The notes: generated by a model from the sequence alone, not told the origin. Counted from the first letter of the stretch, positions 40,015-50,037 are shown. The stretch: DNA of 64,000 nucleotides from JARYGU01 sp033795365 (GCA_033795365.1 JARYGU010000006.1:124001-188000), one strand, 5' to 3'. A program made the numbers and translations.

Positions 40015-40634
40015 TTCGACAACGCTTCCAGTTCGTCAGCGGGCATCATAGGAAAAACCCGCCCGCTCGAGCGCACCGAAAACATGGCGACGCCATCGAG
40101 GTCGAGCGTTTCGCCGAGCGCGACGATCTCATACATCACCGCACGGGAAACCAGCGCCTCGAGCCGCCCCCGCACGAGCAGATAGGGTTTCAGCTCGCTG
40201 TTGTCGCCTTCGATCACGAAGCGCAAGGGGTGCTCCGTTCCAGCCTCGACCACGTCGCCGACATTGGTGCGGAAAGTGAGAACCTGGTCCTCCCCTTTTC
40301 CCTCCACATTCATTTCGACCGCGACGAAGGGCGCGTCCTGAACGCGAATGCCGACCTTTTCCACAGGCGTGACGAGGTAGGTCTTTCCGTCCTCGTCCTT
40401 GCGCAGGACCGTGGAGAACAGGCGTACCAGCGGCGCGCGGCCTATCGGCGTGCCCATGTAGAACCATGTGCCGTCTGCGCGGATTTCCATGTCGATATCG
40501 CCGCAGAAAGGCGGATTCCACCGTTCGACCGGCGGCAATCCCTTCTTTCCGCCGCCCGCCTGCTCGCTGGCACGCGAAATCAGCGCCGCCAGTCCCGCCG
40601 CATCGCCGGCCTCGTGAATTTCTCCGCTTGCCAT
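40011..40634 (-). CDS. DUF1285 domain-containing protein
   Basis: 207 residues from ATG 40634. The family core is visible: PPVERWNPPFCGDIDMEIRADGTWFYMGTPIGRAPLVRLFSTVLRKDEDGKTYLVTPVEKVGIRVQDAPFVA in consecutive blocks, then the strand-rich half with GDNSELKPYLLVRGRLEALVSRAVMYEIVALGE. Function unknown; no membrane helix. First gene of the DUF1285-Nudix-cca operon, with ATGA overlap at 40011-40014. A divergent promoter region of 184 bases separates it from the MoxR gene. Confidence 0.92.
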   Translation of the reverse strand: MASGEIHEAGDAAGLAALISRASEQAGGGKKGLPPVERWNPPFCGDIDMEIRADGTWFYMGTPIGRAPLVRLFSTVLRKDEDGKTYLVTPVEKVGIRVQDAPFVAVEMNVEGKGEDQVLTFRTNVGDVVEAGTEHPLRFVIEGDNSELKPYLLVRGRLEALVSRAVMYEIVALGETLDLDGVAMFSVRSSGRVFPMMPADELEALSK

Positions 40635-40818
40635 TGTTCCGTCCCGGTTGCCTCCTATTTCACCCAGAGGAAGGGCGGCTGGATCACTCTTCCTCACGAG
40701 ATAGTCATTTCGTGGCCGCTTGTCAGCCACACATGAGCTTATAAGTTCAATAGACACCGGGCAGTTTCGCGCCGTCCGCGATTCGCCTGAAGTATAGAAC
40801 CGGTATCTGGAGACGAAC

Positions 40819-41829
40819 ATGGGCGTTGCGACATCACCGGAAATGGGTCTGGACGAAAAGGCGGTCATCGCCGCGGCGGAGCGCGCGCTCAGCGACATCG
40901 CCATGATCCGCAAGGAAGTCGGAAAGGTGATCTTCGGCCAGGAGAGCGTGGTCGAACAGACGATGCTGGCGGTGCTTTCCGGCGGTCACGCGCTGCTCGT
41001 CGGCGTCCCCGGCCTCGCCAAGACCAAGCTAGTCGCAACCCTCGGCACCGTGCTCGGGCTGTCCACCAGCCGCATCCAGTTCACCCCGGATCTGATGCCC
41101 TCCGACATTTTGGGCTCCGAAGTCATGGACCAGGACGAAAACGGAAAGCGTTCCTTCCGCTTCGTGCCCGGGCCGATCTTCACGCAGCTCCTGATGGCCG
41201 ACGAGATCAACCGCGCCTCTCCCCGCACGCAATCGGCGCTCCTTCAGGCGATGCAGGAATACCATGTCACGGTCGCCGGCCAGCCCAACGACCTACCGAA
41301 GCCTTTCCATGTGCTCGCCACCCAAAACCCGCTTGAGCAGGAAGGCACCTACCCGCTCCCGGAAGCGCAGCTCGACCGCTTCCTTCTGCAGGTCGACGTG
41401 CATTATCCGGAACTCGCCGCCGAACGGCAGATCCTGCTCGAGACGACCGGCGTCGACGAGGCCAATGCGAGCGCGGCGATCAGCGCGACGCGGCTTCAGG
41501 AGATCCAGACCCTGATCCGGCAGATGCCGGTCAGCGAAAAGGTGCTCGATGCCATCCTTTCGCTGGTGCGCTCCGCCCGTCCCGGCAACGGCGTCGCCTC
41601 CACAGACAAGCACGTCGCCTGGGGGCCGGGCCCGCGCGCCGGCCAGGCGATGATGCTCTGCGCCCGCGCCCGCGCGCTCTACGAGGGGCGGCTGGCGCCG
41701 TCCGTCGACGACGTCCTGGCGCTGGCGGAACCGATCCTGCAGCACCGCATGGCGCTGACCTTCGCAGCGCGCGCCGAAGGCATGTCGGTGCGCGACGTGA
41801 TCGCGCTTCTGGTCAAGCAGGCGGGCTGA
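40819..41829 (+). CDS. MoxR-family AAA+ ATPase
   Basis: 336 residues. Walker A VGVPGLAKT, Walker B LLMADEINRASPRTQSALLQAMQE with sensor NPLEQEGTYPLPEAQLDRF, and a C-terminal helical domain. MoxR proteins act as chaperones that activate or mature partner proteins with von Willebrand or related domains encoded beside them. Here the partners are the DUF58, DUF4159 and membrane proteins that follow. The ATG gives the family N-terminus. First gene of a four-gene operon (40819-47638) with very short gaps. Confidence 0.95.
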   Translation: MGVATSPEMGLDEKAVIAAAERALSDIAMIRKEVGKVIFGQESVVEQTMLAVLSGGHALLVGVPGLAKTKLVATLGTVLGLSTSRIQFTPDLMPSDILGSEVMDQDENGKRSFRFVPGPIFTQLLMADEINRASPRTQSALLQAMQEYHVTVAGQPNDLPKPFHVLATQNPLEQEGTYPLPEAQLDRFLLQVDVHYPELAAERQILLETTGVDEANASAAISATRLQEIQTLIRQMPVSEKVLDAILSLVRSARPGNGVASTDKHVAWGPGPRAGQAMMLCARARALYEGRLAPSVDDVLALAEPILQHRMALTFAARAEGMSVRDVIALLVKQAG

Positions 41830-41839
41830 GCGAGGACCC

Positions 41840-42757
41840 ATGGCAGCAATCGGCCAGATCGTCGAACCGACAACGGCAAGTGCGGCGCTTTCGCGCGCGC
41901 AGGCTCGCGCGGCTCTGATCCCCGATTGCATGGTCGAGGCCCGCCGCCTCGCCAACACGGTCATCGCCGGCTGGCACGGCCGCCGCAAACGCGGCATCGG
42001 CGAGAATTTCTGGCAGTTCCGACCCTATGTCGACGGCGAGAGCCTGTCGCGCATCGACTGGCGGCGTTCTGCCCGCGACGACCATACCTATGTGCGCGAC
42101 CGCGAATGGGAAGCCGCCCATACGATCTGGATATGGGCAGACCTCTCCCCCTCGATGATGTACAAGTCGACCTTCGGTACGGTCTCCAAGGAGAGCCGGG
42201 CGCTCGTGCTGATGCTGGCGCTCGCGGAAATTCTCGCGCGATCGGGCGAGCGCATAGGTTGTCCGGGCATCATGGAGCCGATCGCCGCCCGAAACGCCGC
42301 CGAACGGCTGGCGGCCGCGCTGATGCACAGCAATGGCGCCAGCGGCCTTCCCGATACGCGGATGATCCGCGGCCATAGCGATATCGTTCTGATCGGCGAT
42401 TTCCTCGATCCGGCGGACGACGTCATGGAGCGGCTCGGCCCATTGGCAAGACGCGGTCTGCGCGGCCATGTGGTCGAGATCGCCGACCCTGCCGAAGAGC
42501 TTTTCCCCTATGTCGGACGCACGGAATTCACCGATCCGGAAACGGGACAGAAACTGACCGCCGGGCGGGCGGAAACGCTGAAGGAAGACTACGCCCGCGC
42601 CTATCACGCGCGCCGTGCCGGACTTGCCGACAGCCTGCGCCATCTCGGCTGGAGCTTCGTGACGCACCGCACCGATCATCTCGCCTCGGAAGCGCTGGTG
42701 GCGATGCACATGTATCTCTCCGGCATGCCGGCGAAGAAGCCGGAGGTGCGCCCGTGA
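41840..42757 (+). CDS. DUF58 domain-containing protein
   Basis: 305 residues. The DUF58 signature GIGENFWQFRPYVDGESLSRIDWRRSARDD is complete and is followed by VRDREWEAAHTIWIWADLSPSM, a von Willebrand-like strand with D-x-S-x-S. The C-terminal half resembles a degenerate vWA domain (VLIGDFLDP, LRGHVVEIADP). DUF58 proteins are common partners of MoxR ATPases. It ends with a GTGA overlap (42754-42757) into the next gene, so translation is coupled. No membrane helix, hence cytoplasmic. Confidence 0.93.
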   Translation: MAAIGQIVEPTTASAALSRAQARAALIPDCMVEARRLANTVIAGWHGRRKRGIGENFWQFRPYVDGESLSRIDWRRSARDDHTYVRDREWEAAHTIWIWADLSPSMMYKSTFGTVSKESRALVLMLALAEILARSGERIGCPGIMEPIAARNAAERLAAALMHSNGASGLPDTRMIRGHSDIVLIGDFLDPADDVMERLGPLARRGLRGHVVEIADPAEELFPYVGRTEFTDPETGQKLTAGRAETLKEDYARAYHARRAGLADSLRHLGWSFVTHRTDHLASEALVAMHMYLSGMPAKKPEVRP

Positions 42758-45567
42758 GCGGCTTCGCTTTCGCTTTCCCCGCCGTCCTGACGGCATTGAT
42801 CCTGCTCCCGGCAATCTGGTGGCTCCTGCGGCTCACGCCGCCGAAGCCGCTGGTGGAAGCCTTTCCGCCCTTTGCGATCCTCGCCTCGGTGATGAAGCGC
42901 GAGGAAACGCCGGCACAGAGCCCATGGTGGCTGACGCTGCTTCGCATGCTGATGGCGGCCGCGATCATCTTCGCGATCGCCGATCCGGTCTTCAATCCGC
43001 GCGCCAACACGCTTTCGGGCGACGGCCCCCTCGTTCTCGTCGTCGACAACAGCTGGGCTTCGGCCAGCGACTGGCAGCGCCGGGTCGATACCGCGACGGC
43101 ACTGATAGACGACGCGGAAAGCCGCAATGTTCCGGTCTCCCTGGTCTTCACCGCCGACCGGCAGCAGGATGCCGTGCCGACCGATCCCGAGACGGCGCGC
43201 ACGCGCCTTGCCGCGGCAGCAAGCCGTCCGTTGCCGGCCGACCGGACGATCACGGTCACGGCATTGCGCACCGCGCTCGACGGAACGGCGCCCGGAACGC
43301 TCGCCTATCTTTCCGACGGCATCGCGAGCGGCGAAACCGACGAAACGCTGGCGGAGCTGCAGACGCTCGCCCCCGGCGAGTTGCGCTTCATCGAGGGCGA
43401 TGGGCTCGGCGCCGTCGCCATCACCGGAGCGAGCAACGAAGCCGAAGCGCTCGCCGTGACCGTCACCCGCCTGCGCACCGGGGAGGCACGCACGCTCCCG
43501 CTCACCGCCCATGACGCCCGCGGCCGGCCGATCGCCGCCGGCACGGTTTCCTTTTCGGCCGGAGAAGCCGTCGCCAGGGGAACGATCGCGGCCCCCTTCG
43601 AGCTTCGCAACGATTTCGCACAGGTTACCGTCGACGGCATCGCCAATACCGGCGCGACCCATCTCCTAGATGATGGTTTCCGCCGCCGCCGTGTCGCCTT
43701 CCTCAGCGGCGAGACCGCCGATGTCAGCCAGCCGCTTCTCTCGCCGCTGCACTATATAAACCGGGCGCTCGCTCCTTATGCCGACCTGATCCAGCCGGGC
43801 GTCGCCGACCTCTCCGTTGCCATTCCGGAACTTCTCAACCAGAATCCTTCCGTTCTGATCATGGCCGATATCGGCCGCCTGCCGGAAGACAGCTACGCTC
43901 CCCTTGAGCGCTGGATCGAAGGAGGCGGCATGCTGATCCGCTTTGCCGGCCCGCGTCTCGCCGCCGCACCCGCCGACGATCCGCTCGTGCCGGTCATGCT
44001 GCGCAAGGGCGAGCGCGCGCTCGGCGGCGCCCTTTCCTGGTCGGAGCCGCAGCCGCTGGCCGATTATCCGCCCAACAGCCCCTTCTTCGGCATGCAAAAG
44101 CCGGAAGGAATCCTGATCAAGCGGCAGGTTCTCGCCGAACCCACACCGGACCTTGCCGAGCGCACCTGGGCAAATCTCGCTGACGGTACGCCGCTGGTGA
44201 CGACAAACGCCATGGGCTCCGGCCGTATCGTGCTGTTCCATGTGAGCGCGGAGACGGGCTGGTCCAACCTGCCCCTGTCGGGCGATTTCGTGGAAATGCT
44301 CCGTCGCAGCGTGCAGCTTGCGCGCGGCGGCGGCGTTGCGGCCAACAGCGACGCGCAGAGCCAGGGTTTGCCGCCCTATCGGCTGCTCACCGCCGTCGGC
44401 ACGCTTTCCGCCGACACGGGAGATGCGCGGCCGCTGAAGCAGGCCACCGGCGAGCCCCGTCCCGCCGATTTCGACAATCCGCCCGGCCTCTACGGCTCCG
44501 AGGACGGCTATGTGGCCCACAACCTCTTCCCGCGCGGTTATCAGATACGGCCCATCGCCCCGGCCGACGCCGCCACGGTCGTTCGCGAATCGCTGATCGG
44601 CGAAGCGCCCTGGTCGCTTAAGCCCGAACTCTTCGCGCTGGCTGCCCTTCTGCTTCTGGCCGACTGCGCCATCGTCCTCTTCATGGGCGGGGCTTTCGCC
44701 GCTGCCGTCCGGCGCAGGCCGCAGCGAAGCGCGGCAGCCGCCCTGGTGCTCGCGATCGGCGCGGCAGCCTTGATGTTCGATCCCGGCGCCGCCCGCGCGG
44801 ATGACGCCAAACCCGGCGACGACGCGCTCTTCTCACGGCTCGACACGACGCATCTGGCCTATGTCGTCACCGGAGAAGGCGAAGTCGACCGCATTTCCGA
44901 ACGCGGGCTGGCCGGCCTCACCGAATTCCTGACATACCGCACGACGCTCGAGCCCGGCGAACCGGTCGGCGTCGACATCGCCAGCGACGAGCTTTCCGTC
45001 TATCCGATCATCTATTGGCCGATCAGCGCCTCGGCGCCGATGCCTTCAAACGCCGCCATCAGCCGCATCGACGCCTATATGCGAAACGGCGGGACCGTCC
45101 TCTTCGACACCCGCGACCAGTTCGTCGGTCTCGGCGAAAACAGCGCCACCAGCCCGAACACCGAACGGCTGCAGGCGATCCTCGCCAATCTCGACATCCC
45201 GCCGCTGGAACCGGTGCCGACCGACCACGTGCTTACGAAATCCTTCTATCTCCTGTCGAACTTCCCGGGACGCTATTCCGGCAGTCCGCTCTGGATCGAG
45301 GCGGAATTGGACCGGCAGGAGGATCCGACCCGTCCCGCACGGGCCGGCGACGGCGTATCGCCGATCATGATTACGGGCAATGACTTCGCCGGTGCCTGGG
45401 CGATCGATGCGAGCGGCATGGCCATGCTGCCGACCGTGCCGCCGGACGAAGTCCAGCGCGACCATGCCTTCCGCTCCGGCGTGAACATCATGATGTACAT
45501 GCTCACCGGCAACTACAAGGCGGACCAGGTTCACATCCCCGCTCTCCTCGAACGCTTGGGGCAGTGA
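42754..45567 (+). CDS. BatA/DUF4159 membrane protein of MoxR operon
   Basis: 937 residues, start GTG 42754. An N-terminal BatA-type part has two membrane helices (about 5-25 and 60-80), then a von Willebrand-like domain with VVDNSWASASDW, a degenerate metal site. A large middle region leads to further helices at about 630-650 and 660-680. The C-terminal DUF4159 domain (about 690-930) begins HLAYVVTGEGEVDRISERGLAGL and contains VLFDTRDQFVG. The protein is probably anchored in the inner membrane with large soluble parts. Role unknown, presumably a client or effector of the MoxR ATPase. Confidence 0.92.
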   Translation: MSGFAFAFPAVLTALILLPAIWWLLRLTPPKPLVEAFPPFAILASVMKREETPAQSPWWLTLLRMLMAAAIIFAIADPVFNPRANTLSGDGPLVLVVDNSWASASDWQRRVDTATALIDDAESRNVPVSLVFTADRQQDAVPTDPETARTRLAAAASRPLPADRTITVTALRTALDGTAPGTLAYLSDGIASGETDETLAELQTLAPGELRFIEGDGLGAVAITGASNEAEALAVTVTRLRTGEARTLPLTAHDARGRPIAAGTVSFSAGEAVARGTIAAPFELRNDFAQVTVDGIANTGATHLLDDGFRRRRVAFLSGETADVSQPLLSPLHYINRALAPYADLIQPGVADLSVAIPELLNQNPSVLIMADIGRLPEDSYAPLERWIEGGGMLIRFAGPRLAAAPADDPLVPVMLRKGERALGGALSWSEPQPLADYPPNSPFFGMQKPEGILIKRQVLAEPTPDLAERTWANLADGTPLVTTNAMGSGRIVLFHVSAETGWSNLPLSGDFVEMLRRSVQLARGGGVAANSDAQSQGLPPYRLLTAVGTLSADTGDARPLKQATGEPRPADFDNPPGLYGSEDGYVAHNLFPRGYQIRPIAPADAATVVRESLIGEAPWSLKPELFALAALLLLADCAIVLFMGGAFAAAVRRRPQRSAAAALVLAIGAAALMFDPGAARADDAKPGDDALFSRLDTTHLAYVVTGEGEVDRISERGLAGLTEFLTYRTTLEPGEPVGVDIASDELSVYPIIYWPISASAPMPSNAAISRIDAYMRNGGTVLFDTRDQFVGLGENSATSPNTERLQAILANLDIPPLEPVPTDHVLTKSFYLLSNFPGRYSGSPLWIEAELDRQEDPTRPARAGDGVSPIMITGNDFAGAWAIDASGMAMLPTVPPDEVQRDHAFRSGVNIMMYMLTGNYKADQVHIPALLERLGQ

Positions 45568-45568
45568 G

Positions 45569-47638
45569 ATGCAGATTCAATTCTCTCCCCTTCTTCCCTG
45601 GCTCGTCATCGCGATCATCGCGGCAGCCGCCATTCTGCTCGCAGGCCTCGGCTTCTGGCGCGGCCTGCGCGGCACGGCCCTGCGCACCGCAGCCCTTGCG
45701 ATGCTCGTCGCCGCGCTCGCCAATCCGGTGATCCTGCAGGAAGAGCGCGAAGGCCTTTCGACCGTCGTGCCGGTGATCGTGGACCGCAGCCAGAGCCAGG
45801 ACAGCGCCGAACGGACCACCATGACCGACGAGGCACTGACGGAGCTCAAGGCGCGCTTTGCCCGCTATCCCCGAATAGAACCGCGCATCGTCGAAGCGGG
45901 CGACGACCGGGCATCTGACACGCCGTCGACACGCCTTTTCGATGCGCTGACGGCAGCCGTTGCCGACGTACCGCGCTCTCGGGTCGGCGGCGCGATCCTT
46001 CTCACCGACGGCCAGGTCCATGACATTCCTTCGCCCGAATCCTTCACCGGGTTCGATGCGCCCGTCCATGGGCTCATAACCGGCCGGCCGGACGAATTCG
46101 ATCGCCGCATCGAGGTGGTAAGCGCGCCGCGCTTCGGCATCGTCGGCGAACCGCAGGAACTGAAATTCCGAGTCGTCGACGACGGCGACAGCCCCGGCGG
46201 CACGGCTCGGGTGACGATAAGGCTGAACGGCAACGAAGTGGCCTCCGAGATGGCCGAACCCGGCACCGAAAAGCCCTTCAGCTTCACAGTTCCGCGCGGC
46301 GGCAACAACATCCTCGAATTCGAGGTCGCGCCCCTCGAGGGCGAGATCACCACGGCGAACAACCGCGCCGTCCACGTGATCGACGGCATCCGCGAGAACC
46401 TGCGCGTGCTGCTGGTCTCCGGCGAGCCGCATGCCGGCGAACGCGCCTGGCGCAATCTCCTGAAGTCCGACACCGCCATCGATCTCGTTCACTTCACCAT
46501 TCTTCGTCCGCCGGAAAAACAGGACGGCACGCCGATCAACGAACTGTCGCTGATCGCCTTTCCGACACGCGAGCTCTTCGTCGACAAGATCAACGAGTTC
46601 GACCTCATCATATTCGATCGCTACCAGCATCGCGGCGTGCTGCCGATCCTCTACTACGACAACATCGCGCAATATGTGGAAAACGGCGGCGCACTGCTGA
46701 TCGCCGCCGGACCGGAACACGCGGGCGACGATTCGATCGCCATGACGCCGCTTTCCGCCGTTCTGCCGGCAAGCCCCACCGGCACCATGAACGAGAAGGC
46801 CTTCTATCCGCGTCTTTCCGAGCAGGGAAAGAAGCATCCGGTCACGCGCGGGCTGGAAGGCGCATCCGACGAGCCGCCCCATTGGGGGCGCTGGTTCCGC
46901 ACGGTCGATGTGGCGACCCCGCAGGGCAACACCGTCATGGAAGGCGCGGACGGCAAGCCGCTTCTGGTGCTGAACCGCGCGGGCAAGGGCCGCGTCGCCA
47001 TGCTTTTGTCCGACCAGGGCTGGCTCTGGGCGCGCGGCTTCGAAGGCGGCGGGCCGCATGTCTCGCTCTATCGCCGCACGGCCCATTGGCTGATGCAGGA
47101 GCCGGCGCTGGAGGAGGAAGCGCTGACCGCGCGCACGTTCGGCCGCACGCTGGAAATCACCCGCCAGACGATCGGCGATGCGCCAGGCGTCGCCACAATG
47201 AGGCTTCCCTCCGGCCGCACGCAGGAAGTGACGCTGAGCGAGCGGGAACCGGGGCTCTACCGCGCGGAAGTCGAAACGGCGGAAACCGGCCTCTACGAAA
47301 TCGACAACGACAATCTGAACGCGCTGGTCCATGTCGGCGCGGTCGACGCGCCGGAATTCAAGGCGACGATCTCCACCACGGAAACATTGAAGCCGCTTGC
47401 CGACCATACCCGCGGGCTGGTGCGCCGGGTGGTCGACGACAACGGCAACCTGGACCTGCCGCCGCTTCTGCCCGTCTCCGGCGCCGTGCGCGCCTCCGAT
47501 CCGGAGCGCCTCTCGCTGCGCATGACCGATGAAACGGTCCTGAAGGGCATCAACTCGCTGCCGCTCTTCGCCGGCTTCGGCGGCGTCGGTCTGCTGCTGC
47601 TTGCGCTCTCGGCGATGTGGTACCGTGAAGGACGATAG
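45569..47638 (+). CDS. Membrane protein of MoxR operon with GATase-like domain
   Basis: 689 residues, ATG 45569 just after the previous stop. Two N-terminal helices (about 10-30 and 35-55) precede a von Willebrand-like segment (VPVIVDRSQSQDS, a D-x-S-x-S pattern, then GGAILLTDGQVHDIP). A middle domain (about 270-450) has the alpha/beta pattern of class I glutamine amidotransferases (LLVSGEPHAGERAW, LIIFDRYQHRGVLP, GGALLIAAGPEHAG) but without the catalytic triad I would expect. A last helix is at about 660-680. It closes the MoxR-DUF58-DUF4159 operon. Function unknown. Confidence 0.88.
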   Translation: MQIQFSPLLPWLVIAIIAAAAILLAGLGFWRGLRGTALRTAALAMLVAALANPVILQEEREGLSTVVPVIVDRSQSQDSAERTTMTDEALTELKARFARYPRIEPRIVEAGDDRASDTPSTRLFDALTAAVADVPRSRVGGAILLTDGQVHDIPSPESFTGFDAPVHGLITGRPDEFDRRIEVVSAPRFGIVGEPQELKFRVVDDGDSPGGTARVTIRLNGNEVASEMAEPGTEKPFSFTVPRGGNNILEFEVAPLEGEITTANNRAVHVIDGIRENLRVLLVSGEPHAGERAWRNLLKSDTAIDLVHFTILRPPEKQDGTPINELSLIAFPTRELFVDKINEFDLIIFDRYQHRGVLPILYYDNIAQYVENGGALLIAAGPEHAGDDSIAMTPLSAVLPASPTGTMNEKAFYPRLSEQGKKHPVTRGLEGASDEPPHWGRWFRTVDVATPQGNTVMEGADGKPLLVLNRAGKGRVAMLLSDQGWLWARGFEGGGPHVSLYRRTAHWLMQEPALEEEALTARTFGRTLEITRQTIGDAPGVATMRLPSGRTQEVTLSEREPGLYRAEVETAETGLYEIDNDNLNALVHVGAVDAPEFKATISTTETLKPLADHTRGLVRRVVDDNGNLDLPPLLPVSGAVRASDPERLSLRMTDETVLKGINSLPLFAGFGGVGLLLLALSAMWYREGR

Positions 47639-47650
47639 CGCAGTCCGGAT

Positions 47651-48154
47651 CTATGGCCGCCAGGCGATCGTTCCTTTCAGCCGCTCATGCGTGCCCGCCG
47701 CGATCGGCACGACGAGAACCCGCGCCGGATCGACCGGCCCCGGAAAGGCAAGCGCGTTATAAGCGACCTTCTCGAAGCCGAGCGGCTGGTAGTAGGGCGG
47801 ATCGCCGACAAGGATCACCGCCTCCGACCCCTTGCGCCGCGCCGCCTCGACGGCGATGCGGACGAGCTCGCGTCCGATCCCTCGGTTCTTGTGCGAAGGA
47901 CGCACGGCGAGCGGTCCGAGAAGGTGCCCTTTGACGGAGCCAGCCATAACCGGCGTCATGCGCACGGAGGCGATCGTCTCGCCGTCATCCGCACAGATGA
48001 AGGATAGGCTGCGATCATGCGGGCCCTGTTCGCGGATGCGTGCGGCCGCGCGCACGTGGCGGCCGGGGCCGAAGGCTTCTTCATTGATGATTTCGATGGC
48101 CGCGTCGTGGGACGCGTCTTCGGTCAGGTAGACGAGATCGTGCTTGTTGAGCAT
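47651..48154 (-). CDS. GNAT family N-acetyltransferase
   Basis: 167 residues with the GNAT fold. The acetyl-CoA loop is LLGPLAVRPSHKNRGIGRELVRIAVE (R-x2-G-x-G/A pattern), followed by AVILVGDPPYYQPLGFEKV. Members acetylate small amines or protein N-termini; the substrate is not evident. It resembles YhbS-type acetyltransferases. It is convergent with the MoxR operon (12-base gap) and divergent from the glutathione transferase gene. Confidence 0.9.
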   Translation of the reverse strand: MLNKHDLVYLTEDASHDAAIEIINEEAFGPGRHVRAAARIREQGPHDRSLSFICADDGETIASVRMTPVMAGSVKGHLLGPLAVRPSHKNRGIGRELVRIAVEAARRKGSEAVILVGDPPYYQPLGFEKVAYNALAFPGPVDPARVLVVPIAAGTHERLKGTIAWRP

Positions 48155-48443
48155 GGGAACAGGAAACCGGATTGCGAGACAGTCAAGGGATGGCAGCGCC
48201 TCTCGACGAGGGCGTTCACAACATCAGCGTCGTCGCGGGTTTCCCGGAAAGTACATGGTCTGGACCAAATGGCAGCGAACCACCGCGGCCCGCATTTCTG
48301 GAAAGCGCGGATAGCAGAAAATCGCAGCCTGTCAAAGCCCAAAACGCAGTGTTCACGAAAATCCGTCTATTCGCCCGGATATGCTGCCCTATCTTGGGGC
48401 TCACACGGCGCGCCCGCTTCATGGGCGCCGCAGGAGAAACGAC

Positions 48444-49430
48444 ATGGGCATGCTTGTTGAAGGCGTCTGGCACGATGTCTGGTACGATACCAAATCCACG
48501 AACGGCCGTTTCGAGCGCGCCGCCTCGCAGTTCCGCAACTGGATCACCGCAGACGGCTCGCCGGGGCCGACCGGTGAAGGCGGCTTCAAGGCGGAGGCGG
48601 ACCGATATCATCTCTATGTCTCGTTTGCCTGCCCCTGGGCGCACCGAACGCTGATCTTCCGCAAGCTGAAGAAGCTGGAGGATCTCGTCGGCGTCTCCGT
48701 CGTCGATCCGTTGATGCTGTCGAACGGATGGGAACTGAAGGGAGAAGACGGCGGCACGGGCGACCACCTTTTCGGTTTGAAGGCCCTGTGGCAGGTCTAT
48801 GTGAAGGCGGATCCCGGCTATTCCGGACGGGTGACCGTACCGGTTCTCTGGGACAAGAAGCTGAACCGCATGGTCTCCAACGAATCCGCCGAGATCATCC
48901 GCATGTTCAACTCGGCCTTCGACGGCATCACCGGCTCGAGCCTCGATTTCTATCCGCCCGAACTGCGCGAAGTGATCGACGCGTTGAATGCGAGAATCTA
49001 CGACACCGTCAACAACGGCGTCTACAAGGCCGGCTTCGCGACGACGCAGGACGCCTACCGCGAGAACGTGCTGCGCCTTTTCGAGATGCTGGACGAACTG
49101 GAAGCGCTTCTCTCGAAGAAACGCTATCTGACCGGCGACCGGCTCACGGAAGCGGACTGGCGGCTCTTCACCACGCTCCTGCGCTTCGATCCCGTCTATG
49201 TCGGGCACTTCAAATGCAATATCCGCCGCATCGCCGACTATCCCAATCTGTCCGGCTATCTGCGGGAGCTCTATCAGGTGCCGGGCGTGGCGGAGACCGT
49301 GAACATGCGCCATATCAAGGAGCATTATTACCGCAGCCACAAGACGATAAACCCCACCGGGATCGTACCTGTCGGTCCCGAAATCGATCTGGACGCACCG
49401 CACGGGCGCGGGCGCCTGGCGGGGGCCTGA
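48444..49430 (+). CDS. Glutathionyl-hydroquinone reductase (Xi-class GST)
   Basis: 328 residues from ATG 48444 with CAGGAG upstream. The YqjG/ECM4 hallmark is seen: long N-terminal insertion, then YHLYVSFACPWAHRTLIFRKLKKL with the catalytic Cys, SNESAEIIRMFNSAFD, and in the helical domain RYLTGDRLTEADWRLFTTLLRFDPVYVGHFKCNIRRI. These enzymes reduce glutathionyl-hydroquinones. The frame is open upstream to 48381 without a good start. Its product could relate to quinone stress, as does the SoxR-linked reductase, but no common operator is visible. Confidence 0.94.
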   Translation: MGMLVEGVWHDVWYDTKSTNGRFERAASQFRNWITADGSPGPTGEGGFKAEADRYHLYVSFACPWAHRTLIFRKLKKLEDLVGVSVVDPLMLSNGWELKGEDGGTGDHLFGLKALWQVYVKADPGYSGRVTVPVLWDKKLNRMVSNESAEIIRMFNSAFDGITGSSLDFYPPELREVIDALNARIYDTVNNGVYKAGFATTQDAYRENVLRLFEMLDELEALLSKKRYLTGDRLTEADWRLFTTLLRFDPVYVGHFKCNIRRIADYPNLSGYLRELYQVPGVAETVNMRHIKEHYYRSHKTINPTGIVPVGPEIDLDAPHGRGRLAGA

Positions 49431-49527
49431 TGCATGTCGCGCAAAAGTGTGCTGCGGTTTTGCGACATGTATAGAAAAAGACCTAAAGCGCAGGGAGCGA
49501 ATCTGAAGGATCGCGACGCGCTTCAGA

Positions 49528-50037
49528 TCACCAGAGCTCCGCGAACGGCGTTCGTCCGGAGATTTCGTCGAGGCGCCGCAGGGTAGCCGCGGTGACGTTC
49601 TCCGGCAGAGCGTCGGGCGCGAAGAAGGCCGCCTCGACGATCTCGCGGTCGCGCAGCCGCGGCGCCGTCTGGCGAACGCCGTCGCAGCGATAGAACAGCA
49701 CGTGATCGCGCTTGCTGGTGCGCCGGTTGTAATAGACGTGAAGCAGCTTCGGCGGAGCGCCGAGCTCCAGGTTGCCCTCCTCGCGCATCTCCTTCGTCAG
49801 CGCCTGCTCCGCCGTTTCGAAACGCTCGACGCCTCCGCCCGGCAAATGCCAGCCCGGCACATAGCTGTGCCTGACGAGGAAGAGCCTGCCGTCGCTGTCG
49901 AAGCACGCGGCCCGCACGCCGATCGTCATGCCGCGTGAAACAGCGAAATAGCCATGGAGCGCGCGTGTCAGGAGACACGACCAAATGTTGCGCATCTCCG
50001 GCGGCCGCGTGACGATCTGTTCGGCTTCGTTGTCCAT
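49528..50037 (-). CDS. Nudix hydrolase
   Basis: 169 residues. The Nudix box is GGVERFETAEQALTKEMREEGNL: relative to G-x5-E-x7-REUxEExGU the first R is K and the late Gly is Asn, so it is slightly degenerate but the metal-binding Glu set (EMREE) is kept. An N-terminal RNIWSCLLTRALHGYFAVSRGMTIGVRAACFDSDGRLFLVRHSYV precedes it. Substrate unknown; similar rhizobial proteins are annotated only as Nudix. Divergent from the metallophosphoesterase gene, with about 120 bases between them. Confidence 0.9.
   Translation of the reverse strand: MDNEAEQIVTRPPEMRNIWSCLLTRALHGYFAVSRGMTIGVRAACFDSDGRLFLVRHSYVPGWHLPGGGVERFETAEQALTKEMREEGNLELGAPPKLLHVYYNRRTSKRDHVLFYRCDGVRQTAPRLRDREIVEAAFFAPDALPENVTAATLRRLDEISGRTPFAELW

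Noticed and set aside
45503..47407. Minus-strand frame of over 600 codons antisense to the MoxR-operon membrane protein
   Set aside because: No motif; the plus-strand gene continues a tight operon.
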